DNA of 64,000 nt from NCBI GenBank assembly GCA_964011275.1, contig CAXGOB010000011.1:18175-82174 (forward strand), written 5' to 3'. Shown one piece after another: positions 54,423 through 61,770 of the stretch (positions within the stretch are counted from its first letter, which is position 1; each line of letters begins with the position of its first letter). Both the position numbers and the translations under genes were made by a program. The notes beneath the pieces are model-generated. The model was not told the origin of the DNA and did not search any database. It worked only from the letters and a program-made list of their open reading frames with translations. This DNA comes from UBA7328 sp002471345 (lineage in GTDB: Bacteria; Bacteroidota; Bacteroidia; Chitinophagales; Saprospiraceae).

Positions 54423-56117
54423 ATGGATACACAAATACTTATAGCAGGAGGAGGCCCAGTTGGCTTAATGGTGGCTTTAGAACTAAATAAGCAAGGTGTC
54501 AACGCTATTCTCATAGAGAAAAATCCAACTACTACTAAACATCCAAAAATGGATATCACGAATGGTCGTAGTATGGAATTATTCAGACGTTGGGGAGTCG
54601 CCAAAAAACTGAGAGACGTTGCTGTTTCTCAAGATCATGGTTTTAGTGTGATATGGGCTTCTAATGTTGCTGGGCATGAATTGGCACGTTTCGATTATCC
54701 TACCCCTAACGAATATCGATCAGCAGCCAAAGCTGCAAACGATGGCTCTCGCACATTAGAGCCAGCAATGAGAGTGTCTCAAATATTAATCGAACCATGC
54801 CTAAAAGATCATTTAGAAAGTGATTGTCCTAATATTGATGTTCGATTCGGATGGAAATTGAAATCTTTTGCGCAAGACGAGAAAGGGGTAACCGCTACAA
54901 TAAAACATTACAAATCAGGTGAGGTGCAGCTAATTAGGTCGTTGTATTTAGCTGGATGTGAAGGTGCAGGAAGTATTTGTAGAAAACAACTGAAAATTAG
55001 ATATGATGAAGTCGATGTTTTTGGCTTGATTAAAAAAGTCAACATTTTTAGCCTGTTGGGTCATGCATTACGTGAAAAGAGCAGAGGACAAAGTCAGCCT
55101 GATGGGCGCGTATATATGATTCATTTTACATCTCCTGAATTAGATTTTTTTGAAAGGTATGGGCATGCCTGGCATATTCAATCCCCAAATGGGAGCACTG
55201 TTATTTCTCAAAATGATAAAGATACTTGGACTATGCATGTGCCTTTAGGGAAAGGTGAAGATGTAAGTAAAATAGATCCTAAACAGAAACTATTTGAAAT
55301 GATAGGAAAAGAGTTTGAGTGCACTGTCAATATTGCTAATGCATGGACACCACGGTTAAGTGTAATTGACAAATTTGGAGAAGGAAGAGTATGGATGGCA
55401 GGTGATGCTGTCAGGCAAGTAACCCCTGCAGGAGGATACGGAATGAATACTGGGGTTGGTGATGCAATGGCAATAGGTTGGACACTTGCTGCTGTAGTAC
55501 AAGGCTGGGGTACACCTAAATTGTTAGATGCTTATGAAGCAGAAAGGCGCCCAGTTGCAATAAGAAATCGAGATGCTTCGGGTGAACATGTTTTAGTAAG
55601 ATTAAAAGTGAACATAGCTATGAGAAATGCTATGTATGACCATAACACCAAAGGAGAAAAAGTAAGAAAGAAAATAGGAGAAACAATTTTAAACTTAGGA
55701 AACCTGGAAAATGAGGCAATTGGAATAGAAGCTGGTTACCGCTATAATAATTCTCCTACTATATGCTACCAAGATGCCGATTCGCCTCCTGATTTTGAAT
55801 GGGATAAAATAAATCCCAATACCAGTCCAGGATCCAGAGTACCTGCTATTTGGCTTGAAGATGGTAGGGCAATTCAGGATTTATTAAGTGATCAGTTTAC
55901 TTTGATTCGCTTTTCAGATATAGATATTACTGCATTAAAGGAAGTTGCTGAAAAGAGAAAAATTCCTTTAGCAATTTTAGATATCCGAGATACTCATGCA
56001 GCCGAGATTTATGAGAAGAATTTAGTTCTTGTTCGTCCAGATTTACATGTGGCTTGGCGTGGTGATACGGCTCCTAATAATGGAGAAGAGATCTTAAATA
56101 AAGTTTTAGGGTATTAA
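54423..56117 (+). CDS. FAD-dependent aromatic monooxygenase, copy 3
   Basis: This 564-residue class A flavoprotein has the motif IAGGGPVGLMVALELNKQG, a variant DG region (YLAGCEGAGSICRKQL) with Glu for Asp, and the GD motif in the form GDAVRQVTPAGGYGMNTGVGD, where the usual AAH is AVR. The C-terminal phenol hydroxylase-like domain is present. The organisation matches PheA/TfdB enzymes, so it should hydroxylate a phenolic or similar ring. It comes 160 bp after the sulfatase and 29 bp before an FAH gene. Confidence 0.86.
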   Translation: MDTQILIAGGGPVGLMVALELNKQGVNAILIEKNPTTTKHPKMDITNGRSMELFRRWGVAKKLRDVAVSQDHGFSVIWASNVAGHELARFDYPTPNEYRSAAKAANDGSRTLEPAMRVSQILIEPCLKDHLESDCPNIDVRFGWKLKSFAQDEKGVTATIKHYKSGEVQLIRSLYLAGCEGAGSICRKQLKIRYDEVDVFGLIKKVNIFSLLGHALREKSRGQSQPDGRVYMIHFTSPELDFFERYGHAWHIQSPNGSTVISQNDKDTWTMHVPLGKGEDVSKIDPKQKLFEMIGKEFECTVNIANAWTPRLSVIDKFGEGRVWMAGDAVRQVTPAGGYGMNTGVGDAMAIGWTLAAVVQGWGTPKLLDAYEAERRPVAIRNRDASGEHVLVRLKVNIAMRNAMYDHNTKGEKVRKKIGETILNLGNLENEAIGIEAGYRYNNSPTICYQDADSPPDFEWDKINPNTSPGSRVPAIWLEDGRAIQDLLSDQFTLIRFSDIDITALKEVAEKRKIPLAILDIRDTHAAEIYEKNLVLVRPDLHVAWRGDTAPNNGEEILNKVLGY

Positions 56118-56146
56118 AAAATTAAAAACAAAAAACCTTCTATAAT

Positions 56147-57103
56147 ATGGGACAATACATAGTAAAATATCAACAAGACAACAAAGAAATCTGGGGGGTT
56201 AATAAAGGAGAGAAGGTATTCTCTTTGAAAAATCAGCCTGGATCTTTGGCTGATTTGATTCAAAAGAAAGAGGAATTTACGCTTCAAAACAATCTCAATA
56301 AAAAGGGAATGTCTATGGAATCTTTAGATTTGCTAGCACCAGTAACACTGCCTTCAAAAGTCATATGCCAAGGATTAAACTATGCTTCTCATCGAGCAGA
56401 AGCGGCATTGGTAGCTACATCTAAAAGTAATGTAATGTTTTCTAAGGATGATAGTTCGATTACTGGAGCAAACAATCCAATCGTAAGGCCTTTGAATTGT
56501 GAGTGTTTGGATTACGAAGTAGAATTGGGGTTGGTCCTCGGTAAAGCCTTAGATCATTCAGTAGAGGTGACAGAAAACAATCTTCACGAATATGTAGCAG
56601 GAATGGTTTTGGCAAATGATATGTCTCCACGTGATTTGCAATATAGAGATGATTATATGCAATGGTTTAAGGCTAAAAGCTGTAGAACTATGTTGCCATT
56701 AGGCCCTGTTTTGTACTTGATGGACAAGTCTGATTTTAAAGAATTATACGAATTGAAATTACAACTTTGGGTAAATGACGAACTGCGTCAAGATGCTACC
56801 ACTGATCAATTGATTTTCAAACCAGCTGCTACTTTAACAGAAATTTCATCATTTATGAACATGAATGTAGGTGATCTTCTTTTGACTGGCACACCAGGAG
56901 GAGTTATCGTAAAAGCACCTAGTAAATTCAAACAAGGACTAGCCACATGGCTCATGACCAATGAAAAGAAAGTGGCAATCTTCAGAAAACAGAAAGCAAC
57001 ATACTTGCAAGATGGCGATGTCATAAAAGCTCAAATTAAATCAAATAATGGCAGCATTGATTTAGGCATTCAGACGAATAGGATTGTCGCTTATAAATCT
57101 TAA
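56147..57103 (+). CDS. Fumarylacetoacetate hydrolase family protein, soluble
   Basis: This 318-residue protein has an N-terminal cap (YIVKYQQDNKEIWGV), the substrate/metal motifs ICQGLNYASH, LDYEVELGLVLG and NDMSPRDLQYR, and the LLTGTPGGVI box, followed by a 30-residue stretch similar in place to that of 43946-44932. Members hydrolyse acylpyruvates or fumarylpyruvate-type ring-cleavage products. It lies 29 bp after monooxygenase copy 3 and is probably co-transcribed. Confidence 0.88.
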   Translation: MGQYIVKYQQDNKEIWGVNKGEKVFSLKNQPGSLADLIQKKEEFTLQNNLNKKGMSMESLDLLAPVTLPSKVICQGLNYASHRAEAALVATSKSNVMFSKDDSSITGANNPIVRPLNCECLDYEVELGLVLGKALDHSVEVTENNLHEYVAGMVLANDMSPRDLQYRDDYMQWFKAKSCRTMLPLGPVLYLMDKSDFKELYELKLQLWVNDELRQDATTDQLIFKPAATLTEISSFMNMNVGDLLLTGTPGGVIVKAPSKFKQGLATWLMTNEKKVAIFRKQKATYLQDGDVIKAQIKSNNGSIDLGIQTNRIVAYKS

Positions 57104-57136
57104 AGAAGTGAACTTTGATAGCAATGAAGGCTTGTT

Positions 57137-57160
57137 AGGTTTTCAAAACCTGTCAGGTCT
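57137..57160. repeat. Palindromic intergenic repeat element candidate
   Basis: AGGTTTTCAAAACCT is a perfect 7-bp-arm palindrome; with its flanks (TTGTTAGG... CCTGTCAGGTCT) it resembles dispersed palindromic repeats I recall from Bacteroidota genomes. It lies in the 74-bp gap between the FAH gene and VOC gene 1. Only one copy was noticed in this window. Confidence 0.5.
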
Positions 57161-57177
57161 CTACAAAAATTAATAAT

Positions 57178-57609
57178 ATGAATAGAGAGGTAGTAAAATT
57201 TCAGCATCATGTATTTTATGTAACTGATTTGAAGAGGTCAAAAGACTTTTACATGGATTTATTCGATCTTCAATTTTCAGCATTAAATCATCCTGATAGT
57301 AGCGCTGCGATGAAACTGGCCAAACAGGAAATGCACTTTTTCAGCTTTGGACATTACCATCATGACATTTGCCTTGTCAAGCATCACGAATTGAAAATGG
57401 ACAATGAATCATTATTACATTATACAATGGAAGTAGCAGATGCACATGATTTCGATCACATCTTGCAAAAATCAAAAAAGGAGAAAATTCAATTGAAAGA
57501 AGGGAGGATGCTAAAGTCTGCCAAATTCGAAAAAGGGTGGAAAGCATTCTGTATACAAGATCCTGATCATCACTGGATAGAAATTATTCATAAACCATCT
57601 AGAAATTAG
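57178..57609 (+). CDS. VOC superfamily (extradiol dioxygenase/glyoxalase-like) protein 1
   Basis: This 143-residue vicinal oxygen chelate protein has two beta-alpha-beta modules. Possible metal ligands are the His pair in FQHHVFYVTD, the central His run HYHHDICLV, and the Glu in WIEIIHKPS, giving the H-H-E set of extradiol dioxygenases, although single-domain VOC proteins also include isomerases. It is the first of two VOC genes in a row, 2 bp apart, so translation is coupled. Confidence 0.82.
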   Translation: MNREVVKFQHHVFYVTDLKRSKDFYMDLFDLQFSALNHPDSSAAMKLAKQEMHFFSFGHYHHDICLVKHHELKMDNESLLHYTMEVADAHDFDHILQKSKKEKIQLKEGRMLKSAKFEKGWKAFCIQDPDHHWIEIIHKPSRN

Positions 57610-57611
57610 CC

Positions 57612-58277
57612 ATGAGAGCCGAAAACTATATACCTCCTAATGTAATTCCTAAACCTTTACGAAAGATGGCCCCTCTTTTAAAGAAGCGATGGTTACGAAA
57701 ATTGATACTCTTACCAAGTACGATTTCTGGAAAACGATTTTCTAATAAAACAGAGGATTATGGAGTGTTTAAACCATCCATGATATCAAATTTGGATCAA
57801 ATTTCTCTATATGTGAGGGATATTGAGAAAAGTAGAAAATGGTATGAAGATCTTGCAGGAATGACTCATAGCAGAACATGTGAGAAAGAGCCCCATCCAA
57901 TTAAAGAAGGTTTTCAGATAAAATGTTGCTATATGAATGCCAAGGACCATGAAGAGTGTGTGGTGTTTATAGAGGAATATGATTTAGAAGGCAATGTCAT
58001 AATTCCTTCCGGAATGAGTTTTTTTCATTTTGCTTTGGAAGTAGAAGGCAATAGTATGGAGGATGTGTTTGCTTTTGCAGAACAGGCCAACTCAAGAGGA
58101 TTTGAGCAGAACTATGGGCCTGTGCGCCACAATGATTCTATTCCTCATGGTGATGGAGAGACAGGAGGAAATGTGGCCGTATACTTTTACGATCCAGATT
58201 ATAATAATGTGGAGTTTTGCGGTGGAATGGACACTATAGATAACTATAAGGAAAGAGCAAAACAAATGAAAAAATAG
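57612..58277 (+). CDS. VOC superfamily protein 2 with basic N-terminal extension
   Basis: This 221-residue protein has a basic N-terminal extension (about 50 residues, with Pro and Lys/Arg) and a VOC domain (about 57-215) ending PDYNNVEFCGGMD. The first metal-ligand position is LDQISLYV, with Gln in place of His, while His occurs in FFHFALEV and Glu in NNVEFCGG. The changed first ligand may alter metal binding or activity. Its stop (TAG 58275-58277) sits at the junction with a recombinase remnant, so the cluster ends precisely here. Confidence 0.82.
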   Translation: MRAENYIPPNVIPKPLRKMAPLLKKRWLRKLILLPSTISGKRFSNKTEDYGVFKPSMISNLDQISLYVRDIEKSRKWYEDLAGMTHSRTCEKEPHPIKEGFQIKCCYMNAKDHEECVVFIEEYDLEGNVIIPSGMSFFHFALEVEGNSMEDVFAFAEQANSRGFEQNYGPVRHNDSIPHGDGETGGNVAVYFYDPDYNNVEFCGGMDTIDNYKERAKQMKK

Positions 58278-58340
58278 GAAGTCAATTTGGCGATCTAAGT
58301 TCTGTTCTTTAGTAGAAACACGAGCATAACCTATCTTCAT
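58275..58340 (-). pseudogene. Remnant of a serine recombinase (resolvase/invertase) N-terminus
   Basis: From the ATG at 58340 the minus strand encodes MKIGYARVSTKEQNLDRQID, the start of Tn3-type resolvases and invertases (catalytic Ser in YARVST). After about 21 residues the similarity stops and the frame continues as the antisense of VOC gene 2. The remaining roughly 160 residues of the recombinase are gone. This marks an ancient insertion or deletion junction at about 58275. Confidence 0.8.
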
Positions 58341-58368
58341 AAGAGTAATATTTCGTTTATATGTCTAG

Positions 58369-58384
58369 TCACGCTCCGGCGTGA
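58369..58384. repeat. GC-rich palindrome near the recombinase remnant
   Basis: TCACGC-TCCG-GCGTGA is a 6-bp-arm inverted repeat, strikingly GC-rich for this genome, 29 bp upstream of the recombinase remnant start. It could be part of a mobile-element end or recombination site. The remainder of 58341-58575 has no gene that I can support. Confidence 0.4.
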
Positions 58385-58575
58385 ACCGATTTTCATAGTA
58401 TTTGATTTTTGATGAATCAGATTGGTGATGATACAAGTGTAAGGCAACTCATCTAATTATTCAAAAAACACAATAGATTAATTTAACTGGTTTGTTTAAC
58501 CAAAAAATTTTTGACTTTAACAGTATTGGAAGGGTAGGAGAGGAGTTAGATAAAACGAAGGTGATTATTAACTAC

Positions 58576-61500
58576 TCAACTCCCATGATTCAGTTTAAAC
58601 ATTTTACCTTCTAAAAGGAAGTATATGAACGATTGAATTACAGGCTTGCCAAATCCTTTTGTTAATAATTCTTTGTAACAACTAATCTGACCTGAAAAAG
58701 ATAGAGCCTTATTCTCATATGCCTTCTGATTAAATTCCCTAGTGGAGAATGTCTTGTGGTCTATGATTATAATACCTTTCTCAGTTTCTATACAAAGGTC
58801 AATTACAGCATTTATAATATTGCCTTTATCTGTGAATTCTGAAACAGGTAGCTCTTTATAAATCGATTTTATTTCATACTTCTGATCAAGCCAATGGTAA
58901 AACTTATGTATAGAATGAGCTAATGATTGTGAATCAAGTTTATCAGACCACCCGAAGTCTGTCAGTCTTTCTTTAATAAATGAGCCATAAGACTTTAATT
59001 CATTATTTAGATCAAATGCAGCCAATAGACTATGCATTAAGTTTCCAAAATCAGCATCATTTACTCCATCTCTATCAAAATCTATTCGCTGATGTATCTC
59101 TATTATATCATCAATGGAAGCACCTACTATAGCGGGAAGACTAGATGGAGTAATTCTTAATGCATCATATACTTTGCGTCCTCCGACTTCTTTAAAATAT
59201 CGTCTATCATGACCTTTATTGTAGGACTCCAAATCATTCTCCCTCATTATAGGCAATGACTCCTTCCTAATTTTTATTGGTTCATCCATCCATTTAAAAG
59301 CATCACTATGAAAGTCATTACTTAGCTTGGCTACATTTAGATTGGGGTTAATCAATTCAGGTACTACAAATTTGTCTTGAGCAGTACAGATATATAAATA
59401 GTCCTTGGCTCTGGTCGCTCCAACATAGAACAATCTCTTTTCTTCTTCAGTGGCCAGTTCTTGTGCTTGAATTTTTGAAGGACTTGGATCTACCAAAGAG
59501 TCATAAGCGTCGATATTAGTACTTCCATTAAATCCTTTTATGGAAAGTCTTATCTCACGATTGGCAAGTGGCTCTAATGCATTAAATTCATCTGCCTTTG
59601 ATATGTTAACCCCATAAAACCTATCTTTTAAACTAAAATCTAAATCCCACATAAAGACCATAGACCATTCTAATCCTTTGCTTTGGTGGTAAGTCATCAC
59701 CTTGATCGCATTGCCTGATTGTTCTCCACCCTTATCTTCACTGGATTTTGAAAGATCATTCATACACTCTAAAAACCCCAAATTCGTACAGGCTGACATA
59801 ATCCTATTGCAGGTTTCTTGATAGTCGTTTGCATGTTTGAGTAGAGCATCAATATTTGCTAATCTCTGATTAATGTTTCCCCATGATGTGAATAATTCTG
59901 GAAGTCTAAAGAAACTTGCTAATTTCTCTATAGCTCTAACCGGTGATAGAAATTGAGTTTCAGTCCTAATACTATTTAATCCTTCTACATAGTAATTATC
60001 CTCCTGCCACTCATAGGAATTATCAAATTGCAGTCTATCATTTATCATAGACGATTGGTCTCCATCGAATCTACTATATAGTAATACCTCAGCTTTTGCC
60101 AAAGTATCATTTCGATGTACCATCAACTTCAGTAAGGCCAAGGTAAAAATGATTTCAGGTTCATCTATCAATCCATCTGTTGAGGTGGAAACTGGTATTC
60201 CAGCTTTGGAAAAATAAGAAGCAAACTCATTACAGGCTGCATTTGATCGACAAAGGATGGATATGTCACCATATTTAATAGGACGATATGATTTTTCTTT
60301 TTTATCAAAAACTGGAAGCTCAGAATTTATGATATCCAATATCTTTAGTGTTAAGGTTTCTTTTTGTTTAAACTTATTCGCAATGTTACCTTTTTCAAGA
60401 TTTAAAAACGTAACAGGATGTTTTAGTATATCTTCCTCATTAATAGCTCTATTAGTAATTTTCTTATCTGCTTGTGATATCACCACTTCCTCTTTTTTCA
60501 AAGAGTTTGCAAATGATTCTACGAATACCGTATTTGCAAAATTTATCAGACTATTTCTTGACCGATAAGAATCGGAAAGTGTGGCCTTATTTTCAGTTGG
60601 GACTACATTAAGTACTCCTTGCATTAATTCTGGGTCAGCATCTCTAAATGAATAGATGGATTGTTTCGGGTCACCAACCCAAAGGTTCTTCTTAACCAAT
60701 TGGGCTAGTTTAACGAATAACGACAATTGTAAAGGACTTACATCTTGGAATTCATCCACAACAACTAAATCGAAGTTATTTGATAAGTAATCTACAACCT
60801 CAGTGTTATTTTCAATTAATTGGTGAAGTCGTGCTTCTTGGTCTGTAAAATCCAAAAGTCCCTTTTCATCTTTATAGGATTGATATCGGTCCAATGCTTC
60901 TCCAGCATATTCGAATGTTTTTGTGATGTACGCCTTATAGTCATTCCTGTAGGCTGAATTGGCTAAAATGTTTGAAGTCAGTTCTTGAATAGCTTCGTGA
61001 CTATCCTTTGAAAAATGTTTCTGTGCAATTTTTGGCTTATTCCAATTGATCCATTCTTGCCACTTAAAGTCGCCAGATTTATAATTTCTATATAGACTTT
61101 CTATGGCTACATAATCTCTTTTTTCTTTAGCACTCTTTAATTCATCAGTACGAATACTCTCAATCTCCCTTTTCATTATTTCTAAGACCTCTTGCATTTT
61201 GGTATCGTGGTCATCTATTTTACCTTGAAACAGATCTAACATTTGACTTATGGAATTTGAAGCATAATCATTCAATTTGTTCTTATCCAAATCATTGAGT
61301 CTGAGTTTCGATATTATTGTTTGAATTTGTTCCAGATATGGCGGTGTCCTTACATTGAAACCTGATGATCCATCCAAATACAAATTTTTTGCTAACTCTA
61401 AATAATCTTCATCAATAATGCTCCCAAGAATCTCCCTCATAATGATCTTGGAATCATTCTCATCTAGGGTCTCTACTGCAGGAGAAATGCCTGCTTCAAA

Positions 61501-61770
61501 ACAAAACTTTTTGAGGAGTTCAAAGCAGATACTATTAATCGTTCCTATTAAGGAAAGATTAATAAGATTAGCTTCTTTGGTCTTACCTTTTTCTAAAAGC
61601 TTTTCTCTAATCCGACTTTTAATTTCATTAGCGGCTTTAACTGTAAAGGTGGTAGCTATTATTCTATCTGGGAAAGTCTCTCCACTTAAAAGCATGTTGC
61701 AAATTTGCTCCGTTACTTCATAAGTTTTACCAGTGCCAGCACTGGCTGTAGTTATTTTTGGATACTTCAT
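58576..61770 (-). CDS. UvrD/RecB-type helicase with C-terminal PD-(D/E)XK nuclease
   Basis: This 1064-residue SF1A helicase has Walker A near the N-terminus (TASAGTGKT), motif II VVDEFQD (about residue 337), GDPKQSIYSFRDADPE, a late motif TYHQSKGLEWSMV and GATRAKDYLYI. The C-terminus has GNLMHSLL, VIDLCIETEKGIIIIDHKTF (D and DHK, about residues 985-1003) and QISCYKELL, the set of a RecB-family nuclease. It should unwind and cut DNA ends with the partner gene, whose 3' end it overlaps by 4 bp. Its N-terminus differs from the canonical Bacteroidota AddA pattern that I recall. Confidence 0.85.
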   Translation of the reverse strand: MKYPKITTASAGTGKTYEVTEQICNMLLSGETFPDRIIATTFTVKAANEIKSRIREKLLEKGKTKEANLINLSLIGTINSICFELLKKFCFEAGISPAVETLDENDSKIIMREILGSIIDEDYLELAKNLYLDGSSGFNVRTPPYLEQIQTIISKLRLNDLDKNKLNDYASNSISQMLDLFQGKIDDHDTKMQEVLEIMKREIESIRTDELKSAKEKRDYVAIESLYRNYKSGDFKWQEWINWNKPKIAQKHFSKDSHEAIQELTSNILANSAYRNDYKAYITKTFEYAGEALDRYQSYKDEKGLLDFTDQEARLHQLIENNTEVVDYLSNNFDLVVVDEFQDVSPLQLSLFVKLAQLVKKNLWVGDPKQSIYSFRDADPELMQGVLNVVPTENKATLSDSYRSRNSLINFANTVFVESFANSLKKEEVVISQADKKITNRAINEEDILKHPVTFLNLEKGNIANKFKQKETLTLKILDIINSELPVFDKKEKSYRPIKYGDISILCRSNAACNEFASYFSKAGIPVSTSTDGLIDEPEIIFTLALLKLMVHRNDTLAKAEVLLYSRFDGDQSSMINDRLQFDNSYEWQEDNYYVEGLNSIRTETQFLSPVRAIEKLASFFRLPELFTSWGNINQRLANIDALLKHANDYQETCNRIMSACTNLGFLECMNDLSKSSEDKGGEQSGNAIKVMTYHQSKGLEWSMVFMWDLDFSLKDRFYGVNISKADEFNALEPLANREIRLSIKGFNGSTNIDAYDSLVDPSPSKIQAQELATEEEKRLFYVGATRAKDYLYICTAQDKFVVPELINPNLNVAKLSNDFHSDAFKWMDEPIKIRKESLPIMRENDLESYNKGHDRRYFKEVGGRKVYDALRITPSSLPAIVGASIDDIIEIHQRIDFDRDGVNDADFGNLMHSLLAAFDLNNELKSYGSFIKERLTDFGWSDKLDSQSLAHSIHKFYHWLDQKYEIKSIYKELPVSEFTDKGNIINAVIDLCIETEKGIIIIDHKTFSTREFNQKAYENKALSFSGQISCYKELLTKGFGKPVIQSFIYFLLEGKMFKLNHGS

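Noticed and set aside
58092..58274. Continuation of the recombinase-like frame on the minus strand
   Set aside because: After the first 21 residues it is the antisense of VOC gene 2 with no recombinase similarity, so only 58275-58340 is kept as the remnant.
58484..58520. TGGTT-TGTTT-AACCA followed by A/T runs in the gap before the helicase 3' end
   Set aside because: The 5-bp stem is too weak to be called a terminator with any confidence.
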